From assembly GCA_905188195.1 (NCBI GenBank), contig CAJJKY010000017.1:1-44632 (forward strand): a stretch of 44,632 nucleotides of DNA. Reading direction: 5' to 3'. This DNA is from Streptococcus parasanguinis (GTDB lineage Bacteria > Bacillota > Bacilli > Lactobacillales > Streptococcaceae). A program made the position numbers and the translations under genes. The notes beneath the pieces are model-generated. The model was not told the DNA's origin and searched no databases. It saw nothing but the letters and a program-made list of their open reading frames with translations. This document shows positions 15,134 to 22,700 of the stretch, piece after piece. Numbering within the stretch: position 1 is the first letter of the stretch; every line of letters starts with the position of its first letter.

Positions 15134-15460
15134 ATGAAAGAGTCCCAATTACTAAAGGGAGTCTTGGAGGGCTGTGTTCTAGAGATTATTTCCAAAAAGC
15201 CGATCTATGGGTATGAATTGATCCAAAGTCTCAAAGAGATGGGATTTGATAAGATTGTCGCTGGGACCATTTATCCCCTGCTTCAAAAATTGGAGAAACA
15301 AGGCGTTATCTATGGGGAAATGAGACCCTCTCCAGATGGTCCTGATCGCAAGTATTTTTCATTAAGCGATACTGGGAAAGAGCGCTTAGAGGAATTTTGG
15401 AACCAGTGGCAGGATTTGGTTAGTAAAGTCGAACGTGTGAAAAAGGAGGGAGAAGAATGA
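15134..15460 (+). CDS. PadR family transcriptional regulator
   Basis: The 108-residue winged-helix protein is typical of the short PadR class. It contains the motif YGYELIQSLKEMGF near residue 26, then GTIYPLLQKLEKQG (recognition helix and wing start), and GPDRKYFSLSDTGKERLEEF for the wing. PadR proteins usually repress their own operon and are relieved by a small molecule. ATG 15134 with GAGGTGAG upstream is preferred over GTG 15113. Its stop overlaps the next start (ATGA), so the two downstream membrane-protein genes are coupled to it. Confidence 0.92.
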   Translation: MKESQLLKGVLEGCVLEIISKKPIYGYELIQSLKEMGFDKIVAGTIYPLLQKLEKQGVIYGEMRPSPDGPDRKYFSLSDTGKERLEEFWNQWQDLVSKVERVKKEGEE

Positions 15461-16257
15461 TCGAAGATTATACAGAAAAAATGTCAGTCGAGTTGAGGCA
15501 CCTAAACAAGGAGGATCAAACCTATGTGAAAAAAATGGTCGCCTATATTGGGGCCAAGGCCTACTTTTATGATGATGAAGCACTCGGTGAACAACTCTAT
15601 AATATGGTATGTGACTTAAAGGTTGCTGAGAAAGAAGGCGTTCGGGCAGTGGATTATTTTGGAAAGGATCCACGGGCGATGGTGGATCAAATTCTTTCGG
15701 AGTTACCTAAACGCTCTTTAGGATCTTATGTGGGACTAATCTTCATACTTGGAGTGATCTTAGTTGGCATGCGTTATCTAATGGATTTCACCTGGATGAT
15801 GCCATTGAAAATACAACCCTTAACATATGTTGTCATTCTACTCAATTTCTTGATATTCAGTCAGTTCATCCTGTGGCTTTGGTCCAAACAGAGCTATGGA
15901 GAAATGAAGCGTCTTTGGGCTATTTTTATCAGTGTGATCAGCCTGCTGATGTTTTTGAACATCGTACGACTATTTTCGATCTATTTTGGCCACATTGGGA
16001 GTCTCTTCTTATCAGATGGTTGGGCGGTTGTTCTTGCTGTCCTAGTCCTACTTGGGTTTGCGGTTATGGCTTATAGAAGTAGAGATCGTCTGATGACGAG
16101 TCTACTAGTTCTTGGGCTGACTTTCCTTGTAACTGGATGTTGGATTCGTCTTGTAAATCAAGAAACTGCTCATTTAATAGGCTGGTTACTTCCTCTTATA
16201 GGACTAGTCCTGTTTCTCATTGTATTTTGTCTCCAAAGAAAGGGGAAAGCAGTATGA
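15457..16257 (+). CDS. PadR-linked membrane protein, unknown family (paralogue 1)
   Basis: The 266-residue protein has an N-terminal soluble helical domain (about residues 1-90). This carries the pattern Q-L-Y-N-M-V-C-D-L...V-D-Y-F-G-K-D-P-R-A-M-V-D-Q-I-L...L-P-K. About five to six transmembrane helices follow. This layout, a helical cytosolic domain plus helices next to a PadR gene, is common in Gram-positive bacteria, and the soluble domain may sense or partner the regulator (inference). I do not assign a named family. It overlaps PadR by 4 bp and the next gene by 4 bp. The following protein shares the same N-terminal pattern. Confidence 0.8.
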   Translation: MIEDYTEKMSVELRHLNKEDQTYVKKMVAYIGAKAYFYDDEALGEQLYNMVCDLKVAEKEGVRAVDYFGKDPRAMVDQILSELPKRSLGSYVGLIFILGVILVGMRYLMDFTWMMPLKIQPLTYVVILLNFLIFSQFILWLWSKQSYGEMKRLWAIFISVISLLMFLNIVRLFSIYFGHIGSLFLSDGWAVVLAVLVLLGFAVMAYRSRDRLMTSLLVLGLTFLVTGCWIRLVNQETAHLIGWLLPLIGLVLFLIVFCLQRKGKAV

Positions 16258-17084
16258 CATCAGCTATTTATTATGAAGAAACGCAGGCTTTGGTTCAAAC
16301 CTTTCGTCAGGAGGACCAAGCTTATTTCCAAGACCTATGGGATTATTTCAATTTTGCCGGTTTCTTATATGAGGAGAAGGCTTTAAGAGAGCAGGTTTAT
16401 AATTTAGCGCTAGATTTTTCGCAAGCAAGCGGAGATGGATTGACGGCAAAGGACTATTTTGGACAGGATCCAAAGGGAATGGCAGACCAAATCCTAGAGA
16501 ATATGCCCAAAGAATCCACGCGATCTGTTCTAAAATATGGGGCGATCATCTCGGGAATTGTGATTTTTTATCGCCTCTTAAGTGATTTTGCTTCACAAGC
16601 CGTCCTGGTTCTTAAGCCACTGGTCTATCTAATGGATAGTATTTTAGGATTTTTAGCCGTTGGGCTACTCTTCTATCTCCTTCGTCGCCTCATTTTTGCA
16701 GAAGAGAAGTCAAAAAAAGCAATCCATGTAGCAGTCGTTTTGGTTCTAGGAGTCTATTTCGCTAGTGAGATCGTGGGGGTCCGTTTCTTACCAGCTCTTG
16801 CTTGGTTGACAGTGCCGAATCCATGGGATACTCTCCTTATGACAGGAGCTAGTGGAGCTCTCATTCTTTGGCAATGGAAAGAGAGACTTGGCAGAGCCTT
16901 CGTCTTTCCTATCGTCGCCTTTTTAGTGGTTGGATTCTTACATCGCTGGACCTTAGCGCAAGGAGTTCAGAATCCTGGTGTGACTATTCTTCTACCAACA
17001 GTGATCATCGTTTTGGGACTGGTTATATATTATTGGTTTACGATTCGCGCCTTGAAAAAGAATAGGACGGAAAGTGATAAATAG
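16254..17084 (+). CDS. PadR-linked membrane protein, unknown family (paralogue 2)
   Basis: The 276-residue protein repeats the design of its upstream neighbour. Its N-terminal domain carries E-Q-V-Y-N-L-A-L-D-F...A-K-D-Y-F-G-Q-D-P-K-G-M-A-D-Q-I-L-E-N-M-P-K, followed by several transmembrane helices and a charged C-terminus. The two are therefore a tandem duplication that has since diverged, particularly in the membrane part. The start at 16254 overlaps the previous stop (ATGA) and has AAAGGGGAAAG upstream. A terminator closes the operon. Function is unknown. Confidence 0.8.
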   Translation: MTSAIYYEETQALVQTFRQEDQAYFQDLWDYFNFAGFLYEEKALREQVYNLALDFSQASGDGLTAKDYFGQDPKGMADQILENMPKESTRSVLKYGAIISGIVIFYRLLSDFASQAVLVLKPLVYLMDSILGFLAVGLLFYLLRRLIFAEEKSKKAIHVAVVLVLGVYFASEIVGVRFLPALAWLTVPNPWDTLLMTGASGALILWQWKERLGRAFVFPIVAFLVVGFLHRWTLAQGVQNPGVTILLPTVIIVLGLVIYYWFTIRALKKNRTESDK

Positions 17085-17086
17085 AA

Positions 17087-17120
17087 AGAAAAGGGGGAGA
17101 AAGTGTCTCCCTTTTCTTCT
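17087..17120 (+). terminator. Terminator of the PadR operon
   Basis: GAAAAGGG-GAGA pairs with TCTCCCTTTTC and is followed by TTCTTC. Confidence 0.75.
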
Positions 17121-17127
17121 TCAAGTA

Positions 17128-17136
17128 TGATAGAAT
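17128..17136 (+). promoter_or_regulatory. Extended -10 of the amino-acid permease gene
   Basis: TGATAGAAT is an extended -10 about 25 bp before the ATG. GGGAGAAG at 17150-17157 is the ribosome binding site. Confidence 0.5.
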
Positions 17137-17161
17137 AGACTGATTAGATGGGAGAAGCGAC

Positions 17162-18553
17162 ATGAATATATTTCGAAAAAAAAGCCTTGGGCAAGTACAC
17201 CCGGGTCTGAACCGTCATTTACGATTGTGGGATTTGATTATTTTAGGAATCGGTGCCATGGTGGGGACAGGGATCTTCACGATCACGGGGACTGCAGCAG
17301 CGAATTTAGCTGGCCCAGCCTTGATTGTTTCCATTGTGATTGCAGCATTTTGCGTTGGCTTATCTGCTCTCTTTTTTGCAGAATTTGCTTCGCGGATCCC
17401 TGCAACTGGGGGAGCCTATAGTTATCTCTATGCCATCTTTGGAGAGTTTCCAGCCTGGATTGCTGGTTGGTTGACTGTGATGGAATTTATGACAGCTGTA
17501 TCAGGGGTGGCTTCAGGTTGGGCCGCGTATTTCAAGGGCTTGTTGGCCAATCTTGGCTGGAGTCTGCCGACGGCTTTAAACGGGACTTTTGATCCAGCTA
17601 AGGGAACTTATGTGGATCTCTTGCCTATTTTGGTCATGGTCCTCGTCACAGCCTTAGTTCTTATGAATGCAAAAGCGGTCTTACGCTTTAATTCCTTGTT
17701 GGTCTTACTCAAGTTTTCTGCTCTTGCCTTGTTTATCCTTGTCGGGATTTTTCATCTAAACCCTGGCAACTGGGCAAACTTTGCTCCGTATGGATTTGGC
17801 GAAATCTATGGTGGTCAGACAGGGATTATGGCTGGAGCTTCGCTCATGTTCTTTGCCTTTCTTGGTTTTGAGTCCATTTCCATGGCGGTCGACGAAATCA
17901 AGGAACCACAAAAGAACGTTCCTCGCGGCATTGTCCTCAGTCTCTTGATCACAACCGTTCTTTATATCTTGGTCACCCTGGTTTTGACCGGTATGGTTCC
18001 TTTTAAGAACTTAAATGTAGAAGACGCGGTTGCCTTTGCCCTTCGTCAGGTCGGAGCCGGCTGGGCTGGGAATTATGTATCGCTGGTCGCGATTTTGACC
18101 CTGATTACCGTCTGCATTTCCATGACCTTTGCCCTTTCACGGATGATATACAGTTTGGCGCGAGATGGGCTCTTGCCAAAAACTATGAAACAACTCGATT
18201 CCAAAACTAGAATTCCCAAAAATGCAACACTAGTAGCTGGATCGATGGCAGCCATTGCTGGTGGAGTCTTTCCACTTGCAAGTATCGCTTCCTTCTTAAA
18301 TATTTGTACCTTGGCTTACCTAGTTATGTTGGCCTTTGCCCTCTTGAAATTGCGCAAGGAACACGGGGCTCCTGGACCTGGTGAATTTAAAACACCCTTG
18401 GTTCCAGTCTTGCCAATCCTATCGATTGTGGTCTGCCTGTCCTTTATGACCCAGTATTCCCTATCGACCTGGCTGGCCTTCGGAGTTGCTCTCCTGATTG
18501 GGATCGGAATTTATTTCGGTTATGGCTATCGCCACTCAGAAGAAAATCAATAA
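17162..18553 (+). CDS. APC family amino-acid permease
   Basis: The 463-residue, 12-helix transporter belongs to the amino acid-polyamine-organocation family, CAT-like group. The first helix carries the substrate-binding GIGAMVGTGIFTITG near residue 34. The segment FFAFLGFESISMAVDEIKEP near residue 233 is the family signature around helix 6 and the following loop. P-K-N-A-T-L lies near residue 355. It should import amino acids by proton symport, probably cationic or branched-chain; specificity is not readable. It is monocistronic with its own promoter and terminator. Confidence 0.9.
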   Translation: MNIFRKKSLGQVHPGLNRHLRLWDLIILGIGAMVGTGIFTITGTAAANLAGPALIVSIVIAAFCVGLSALFFAEFASRIPATGGAYSYLYAIFGEFPAWIAGWLTVMEFMTAVSGVASGWAAYFKGLLANLGWSLPTALNGTFDPAKGTYVDLLPILVMVLVTALVLMNAKAVLRFNSLLVLLKFSALALFILVGIFHLNPGNWANFAPYGFGEIYGGQTGIMAGASLMFFAFLGFESISMAVDEIKEPQKNVPRGIVLSLLITTVLYILVTLVLTGMVPFKNLNVEDAVAFALRQVGAGWAGNYVSLVAILTLITVCISMTFALSRMIYSLARDGLLPKTMKQLDSKTRIPKNATLVAGSMAAIAGGVFPLASIASFLNICTLAYLVMLAFALLKLRKEHGAPGPGEFKTPLVPVLPILSIVVCLSFMTQYSLSTWLAFGVALLIGIGIYFGYGYRHSEENQ

Positions 18554-18560
18554 AACATGA

Positions 18561-18593
18561 AAGCTAGAGTAGAAGAACTCTGGCTTTTTGTAT
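18561..18593 (+). terminator. Terminator after the amino-acid permease gene
   Basis: AAAGCTAGAGT pairs with ACTCTGGCTTT (one G-T pair) and is followed by TTTTTGT. Confidence 0.75.
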
Positions 18594-18610
18594 AGGGGAA
18601 GCTTTTTTTT

Positions 18611-18619
18611 TGGTATAAT
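18611..18619 (+). promoter_or_regulatory. Extended -10 promoter of the Tad2-like gene
   Basis: TGGTATAAT gives a full extended -10, 39 bp before the ATG at 18658. AAAGGAG precedes that ATG. Confidence 0.65.
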
Positions 18620-18657
18620 AAAGGGAGAAAGTTAACTAGATAACAAAGGAGAACATC

Positions 18658-18894
18658 ATGACATTTGAAGAGATTTTACCAGGCTTAAAGGATAAGAAAA
18701 AATATGTACGAACAGGATGGGGTGGAGCAGAAAACTACGTCCAACTCTTTGATACCATTGAGCAAAATGGAGTGGCTCTGGAAGTGACCCCTTATTTCCT
18801 CATTAACGTTTCTGGTGAGGGGGAAGGGTTCTCTATGTGGAGTCCAACTCCTTGTGACGTCCTAGCGACAGATTGGGTGGAAGTCCATGACTAA
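18658..18894 (+). CDS. DUF2829 / Thoeris anti-defense 2 (Tad2)-like protein
   Basis: The 78-residue single-domain protein matches the DUF2829/Tad2-like pattern: F-E-E-I-L-P-G-L-K with conserved R-T-G-W near residue 18, then a central Y-F-L-I-N segment, W-S-P-T-P-C-D-V-L-A-T-D-W at the end. Phage Tad2 proteins bind the cyclic ADP-ribose signal of Thoeris defence and block it. Many chromosomal and phage relatives have no known role. The gene has its own promoter, AAAGGAG before ATG, and overlaps the SDR gene by 8 bp. No Thoeris gene (ThsA/ThsB TIR) is in the window. Confidence 0.82.
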   Translation: MTFEEILPGLKDKKKYVRTGWGGAENYVQLFDTIEQNGVALEVTPYFLINVSGEGEGFSMWSPTPCDVLATDWVEVHD

Positions 18895-19585
18895 ACAGGT
18901 CTTGATTACAGGCGTGAGCTCTGGCATTGGTCTTGCTCAAGCTCGCCTCTTTCTAGAAAAGGGCTACCAGGTCTATGGGGTGGATCAGGGAGCGGATCCT
19001 CAGTTGTCGGGTGATTTTCACTTCTTACAGCGGGACTTAACTCTTGATTTGACGCCGATTTTTGACTGGTGTCCTGAGGTAGAGATCTTGTGCAATACAG
19101 CAGGAGTTTTGGATGATTACAAGCCGCTCCTGGAGCAAAGCGCTGAGGAGATTCAGGAGATCTTTGAGATCAACTATGTGACTCCGGTAGAGCTGACACG
19201 GCATTATCTGACTCAAATGTTGGAGAAGAAGCAAGGGACCGTCATCAACATGTGCTCCATTGCTTCTAGCCTGGCAGGAGGAGGCGGTCACGCTTATACC
19301 TCGTCCAAGCATGCTCTAGCGGGCTTTACCAAGCAGTTGGCCCTGGATTATGCAGAAGCTGGTATTCAAGTCTTTGGCATTGCGCCGGGGGCCGTCAAAA
19401 CAGGCATGACCGCAGCTGACTTTGAGCCAGGTGGCTTGGCTGACTGGGTAGCCAGTGAGACGCCGATCAAGCGCTGGATTGAGCCAGAGGAAGTAGCAGA
19501 ACTCAGCTTCTTTTTGGCTAGCGGAAAGGCATCTGCCATGCAAGGACAAATCCTGACGATTGATGGTGGTTGGAGTTTGAAGTAA
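18887..19585 (+). CDS. SDR family NAD(P)-dependent oxidoreductase (FabG-like)
   Basis: The 232-residue short-chain dehydrogenase has the cofactor motif TGVSSGIG at residues 8-15, NTAG near residue 69, a catalytic Ser in the CSIASS segment, and the Tyr-Lys pair in YTSSK near residue 145. It ends with the usual GQILTIDGGWSLK. It is slightly shorter than standard FabG (about 245 residues). It probably reduces a 3-oxoacyl or other carbonyl compound using NAD(P)H; the physiological substrate is unknown. The fabG of the fatty-acid operon would be elsewhere. Its start lies inside the Tad2-like gene, so the two are translationally coupled. Confidence 0.88.
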   Translation: MTKQVLITGVSSGIGLAQARLFLEKGYQVYGVDQGADPQLSGDFHFLQRDLTLDLTPIFDWCPEVEILCNTAGVLDDYKPLLEQSAEEIQEIFEINYVTPVELTRHYLTQMLEKKQGTVINMCSIASSLAGGGGHAYTSSKHALAGFTKQLALDYAEAGIQVFGIAPGAVKTGMTAADFEPGGLADWVASETPIKRWIEPEEVAELSFFLASGKASAMQGQILTIDGGWSLK

Positions 19586-19619
19586 GGGCTGAAATAAGCA
19601 AAAAAGATAAGAATGAAAT

Positions 19620-19655
19620 GAGTCTAGTTGAACAGCTGGACTCGTTTTCTATTTT
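19620..19655 (+). terminator. Terminator after the SDR gene
   Basis: GAGTCTAG and CTGGACTC (one G-T pair) enclose TTGAACAG and are followed by GTTTTCTATTTT. Confidence 0.7.
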
Positions 19656-19678
19656 AGCTTTATGGAAAGGGAATCTTA

Positions 19679-19687
19679 TGGTATGAT
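19679..19687 (+). promoter_or_regulatory. Promoter at the head of the immunity island
   Basis: TGGTATGAT is a good extended -10 box, 75 bp before the first SUKH gene. No clear terminator is seen from here to 30,524, so it could drive a very long transcript. Confidence 0.5.
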
Positions 19688-19761
19688 AGCCTAAAAGGGA
19701 CCTGTAATATGGAGGTCAAATAAAAAAAGCCTTTGGGAAGAGAGACTCAAAAGGAGACGAG

Positions 19762-20181
19762 ATGCTAGTATTAACAGACACAGATCCAGCTATTTCAAGC
19801 GAAGATTTTTTACAATTTGAGGAGATTCTTGGAAAGAAATTGCCGGAAGCCATGAAGGATTTTTATCTCAAGTACAACGGTGGCCAGCCCCAAGTAAGGG
19901 GTGTTCACGATGACTGTCATCTCTTTCCTTTCAATTCCTTTGATTCACTTGAGGAGATGAAGAAGTCTTTTACCTGGTTTGACGATGAGGCTGTGCCTGA
20001 GGGATTTAAGGCCGCAGATCTTCTCCATTTTGCCTATGATCCTGGATCGGGTAACTATGCTCTTTCTCTAAGGGCAGAGGATTATGGCAAGGTGTATTTC
20101 TATGTTCTAGAAGAAACAGCTGAGATCTACGGTCAATGGGCTTCTTTTGAGGAATTTTTGAACTCTTTTGTTGAAGAGTGA
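19762..20181 (+). CDS. SMI1/KNR4 (SUKH) family immunity-type protein
   Basis: The 139-residue acidic protein has the SUKH core: L-P-E-A-M-K-D-F-Y-L-K-Y-N-G-G near residues 33-47, a mid-domain L-L-H-F-A-Y-D-P-G-S-G-N-Y-A-L-S-L segment, and W-A-S-F-E-E-F-L-N-S-F at the end. SUKH proteins commonly protect against nuclease and other polymorphic toxins. It is the first gene of the island, with AAAAGGAGACGAG before the ATG. The partner toxin is not in the window. Confidence 0.85.
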   Translation: MLVLTDTDPAISSEDFLQFEEILGKKLPEAMKDFYLKYNGGQPQVRGVHDDCHLFPFNSFDSLEEMKKSFTWFDDEAVPEGFKAADLLHFAYDPGSGNYALSLRAEDYGKVYFYVLEETAEIYGQWASFEEFLNSFVEE

Positions 20182-20199
20182 GATTAAAAAGGAGAAGGG

Positions 20200-20538
20200 A
20201 TGCGGAAATACCAAGAACTTTCACTAGAGCAGATAATTAAGCAGGTGCGAGCGAATCAATTATCTTCAGATGATTTTTGCCTCTATGGCAAGGAGGATGG
20301 AGAACTGGCACTAGATAGCCTCTATTGGGTATCCGATTATCCGGATGTCGTGGAAGACTCTGATGTCTACCCGACGGATGTAGCGGAGCAAGATCTCCAG
20401 CTAGTCTACTATGGAGAGCAGTTGATTGATGTTCTTGCAGTCGCACTTGAGGAAAAGCCAGATGCTAGTCACAATGACTTGGTCGAGGCTTTGAATTATT
20501 ATCAGCAGCATGATTGCTTTATGAAATTTGAAGATTAG
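20200..20538 (+). CDS. Small acidic protein, DUF7716-like, probable immunity protein
   Basis: The 112-residue, very acidic protein has the stretches A-L-D-S-L-Y-W-V-S-D-Y-P-D-V-V-E-D near residue 36 and L-Q-L-V-Y-Y-G-E-Q-L-I-D-V-L. These resemble DUF7716-type proteins found in immunity clusters; the family name is from memory and not certain. AAAAAGGAGAAGGG precedes the ATG. It lies 18 bp after the SUKH gene in the same direction. Confidence 0.7.
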   Translation: MRKYQELSLEQIIKQVRANQLSSDDFCLYGKEDGELALDSLYWVSDYPDVVEDSDVYPTDVAEQDLQLVYYGEQLIDVLAVALEEKPDASHNDLVEALNYYQQHDCFMKFED

Positions 20539-20583
20539 CTAGGCCGATTAGAGAACTGGCATCCGAAAGGAGGAAAGATAGTG

Positions 20584-20969
20584 ATGAGAGAATATAAATT
20601 TGATATCCATAACGAGATGAATGTAGCAATTCCAGAGGAAAAGGAAAAAGTTTGCCTTGCTTTAAGTGATTCTTTAGAGGTTGTCAATGAGGAGTTGACT
20701 TCGTCTTATAAAGCAAAACTCGATCATCTACTGGATCAATCATCAGTATGGTATCCAAAAGCTTTGGAAAAAATTCAGGAGGAATTTCCAGAACTAGCGA
20801 CGCCAGACTCCTATCCATTTTTATCTTGTCTGAACAAAGTGACGTTGACTTAATTTTCGGCTTGGAATTTGGACTGAGAGAGGATTCGGAGCATGGTAGA
20901 GGACTTAAATTCTCCCTCAATAGTTTTGAAATTTTAGAATATGGTATAGGGGAAGTCGCTTACTACTAG
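20584..20969 (+). pseudogene. Frameshifted immunity-type gene (DUF6985-like end)
   Basis: The first frame runs from ATG 20584 (or GTG 20581, with AAAGGAGG at 20566-20573) and breaks off at 20853 after about 90 residues. The -1 frame, open from before 20811 to 20969, continues with L-L-S-I-F-I-L-S-E-Q-S and ends with D-S-E-H-G-R-G-L-K-F...G-I-G-E-V-A-Y, a typical DUF6985-like C-terminus. Joining the two near 20806-20817 restores a normal protein of about 128 residues. A one-base change is the simplest cause. The local A-TTT-TTA is not a canonical slippery site, so programmed frameshifting is less likely. Confidence 0.7.
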
Positions 20970-21012
20970 GTCTAGTCGATAACAAAAGAAGCACTAGAAA
21001 ATGGAGCAGGAT

Positions 21013-21822
21013 ATGGTTGAGAAAGATGGGATTATCATAAAGGATGGCAAGGTCATCCTAAACAGTGGTGAGAAGCTATCGATTGAAAATCTAATAGAGG
21101 AAGCGAGTAGGATTCGTTTCATTAGTAATCAGCACTTTAAGGATACAAGCATCAGTATACTAGAGAGTTCACGAGTCATATTTGAAAACTGTATCTTTGA
21201 GAATGTCGTTTTTGAAAACTGCGATTTAAGGGACATCGGCTTTAAAAATCATACAGTTATTCGAAACTGTACTTTCAAAAGCTGCAATTTAAAGGGAACA
21301 TTATTTTATGACAGTCACATAATATCGTCTACCTTCCTTTCTTGTCAGATGAAGCGTCCTCTTTTAGAGAATGTCAGCGAGATGAGAGATTGTCTCTTTA
21401 AAAAGTGTAGGATGAACGATATTTTCTTTCCTCTACCAGAATTTCAGCAGAATAAAATTGTTGGAAAACTGTCTGAATGTACCTTTGGGTCGAAAACAAA
21501 GAAAGTAGAAAAGTTATATGCAGATCTATCAGAGGCTCATCTCAGTTTTGTCGAGTTTACAAGGTGTGATTTGACAGAGACCATTTGTCCCTCGGATCCA
21601 GATATTCTCTATATAAAAAATCTGAGTGAACGGTCAAAGAAGGCTCAGGAAAAAATTGCGACAATCCAAGATGATAGAAAAAGGCAGGCCCTTTCTATTT
21701 ATACAGAAAGTTGGATGAATGAAAAGTATGTGGATTACTTGATGAGTCGCAAAGATTACAAATGGGCCTGGGATGATTATTTTGAGGATGTGTCTAGGTG
21801 TTTGGGACTTGAATGGAAGTAA
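21013..21822 (+). CDS. Pentapeptide-repeat-like protein
   Basis: The protein has 269 residues from ATG 21013, which has GGAG 6 bp upstream. An in-frame ATG at 21001 is possible but lacks a ribosome binding site. Residues about 45-120 contain degenerate pentapeptide repeats: F-E-N-C-I, F-E-N-V-V, F-E-N-C-D, L-R-D-I-G, C-T-F-K-S-C-N-L-K-G. A further C-rich repeat-like region runs to about residue 190. The last 80 residues are charged and helical, ending in a Trp-rich DYKWAWDDYF stretch. Such right-handed beta-helices often act as binding or mimic proteins. Its role here as an immunity protein is inferred only from context. Confidence 0.72.
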   Translation: MVEKDGIIIKDGKVILNSGEKLSIENLIEEASRIRFISNQHFKDTSISILESSRVIFENCIFENVVFENCDLRDIGFKNHTVIRNCTFKSCNLKGTLFYDSHIISSTFLSCQMKRPLLENVSEMRDCLFKKCRMNDIFFPLPEFQQNKIVGKLSECTFGSKTKKVEKLYADLSEAHLSFVEFTRCDLTETICPSDPDILYIKNLSERSKKAQEKIATIQDDRKRQALSIYTESWMNEKYVDYLMSRKDYKWAWDDYFEDVSRCLGLEWK

Positions 21823-21894
21823 CTAGCTCTTGTTTGAAAAATGACTGAGATAATTGCCAATAGGTAAGCAAAAAAAGGGAGATCGGATAGAGAA

Positions 21895-22455
21895 ATGACA
21901 GTCAATATCAATGAATTAGTGAAGGAGCAAGGTTTTTGTGTGGTGCCTACAGAGGAGAAACCATTTAGTTTGGATGAGGTCCGTTTCAACCTTTTGGCAT
22001 ATTTAGAGGATTATTCTAAAATGGGATTTTCTTTTGTTAAAGCAGGTGACGAACTAGTCGAACTCAGGAGAAAGCAAGAGGTCTATAGGCTTTTTGGTCA
22101 GTGTTTTTTAGGTGCTTTTGTAATTGGAGAAGAGGAGCAAGTCTTCTTGCTTTGCAATCAAGAAGGAAGGGAAGTTTTTCAAGAAGAGAGGATCTATGTT
22201 AATTCTTCCTTGCATACTTTTGTTTCCTCTTATTCGCTCTTTTTATCAAGCATCTTTCTTTTGAAAGCAAAGTTTTATGAGATTGAGCAAGATGAAGTCG
22301 AAGAAATTGCAGCAAACTTGATGCATCAAATTCTTGCCTTAGAAGCTCCCCTTGAACAAGAATTACCCTTCTGGGAGCACATGGCCTATTTGATAGAAGA
22401 CGATGGAATTGTTCTAAGAGATGATCTCTTTCATCTGGTGAATAGAGGTCAGTAA
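21895..22455 (+). CDS. SUKH-4-like immunity protein
   Basis: The 186-residue acidic protein resembles the SUKH-4 family: an early F-C-V-V-P-T-E segment, a core with F-V-I-G-E-E-E-Q-V-F-L-L, and the pattern V-N-S-S-L-H-T-F-V-S-S-Y-S-L-F near residue 101. That pattern (small residues then F-L/V and a helix) recurs in the protein at 25583 (S-P-S-L-S-T-F-L-S-T-Y). The ribosome binding site is weak (GGGAGATCGG about 13 bp upstream, AGAGAAA closer). A start-less coding remnant follows immediately. Confidence 0.65.
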   Translation: MTVNINELVKEQGFCVVPTEEKPFSLDEVRFNLLAYLEDYSKMGFSFVKAGDELVELRRKQEVYRLFGQCFLGAFVIGEEEQVFLLCNQEGREVFQEERIYVNSSLHTFVSSYSLFLSSIFLLKAKFYEIEQDEVEEIAANLMHQILALEAPLEQELPFWEHMAYLIEDDGIVLRDDLFHLVNRGQ

Positions 22456-22699
22456 GTCTTGGCAGATAATTGGTCATCAAGCGGATTTTGATCCAAGCCA
22501 TTTTAAGGATTTAGCCTTTAAGTGGGGAGATCCAAATGGTCTTCACTTTGGGAAGGTCTGGCTAGATGGTAGGACAGAACCTAAGATTTTTTCTAGGGAA
22601 GAAGTTGAGGAGCTGGACTGGGAAGCCTGTGTCGGAAGTATAGTTTATAACAGAATCTTGGAAGAAGAACTGGCAAGCAGAGGAAATAAAGGAGTTTGA
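22442..22699 (+). pseudogene. Open frame that lost its start codon (85 codons)
   Basis: From just after a stop at 22439 an open frame runs to TGA 22697-22699. It reads like a real protein: S-W-Q-I-I-G-H-Q-A-D-F-D near the front, then L-H-F-G-K-V-W-L-D-G-R-T-E-P-K-I-F and E-E-L-D-W-E-A-C-V-G-S-I-V-Y-N. It contains no ATG, GTG or TTG. The nearest codons are ATA at 22442 and ATT at 22469. It is most likely a small gene whose start was mutated or deleted. It was missed by a standard open-frame search because of the missing start. Family unknown. Confidence 0.6.
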
Positions 22700-22700
22700 G

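Noticed and set aside
20806..20823. Programmed -1 frameshift in the DUF6985-like gene
   Set aside because: The A-TTT-TTA sequence does not fit X-XXY-YYZ and no downstream stem-loop is evident. A simple indel explains it better.
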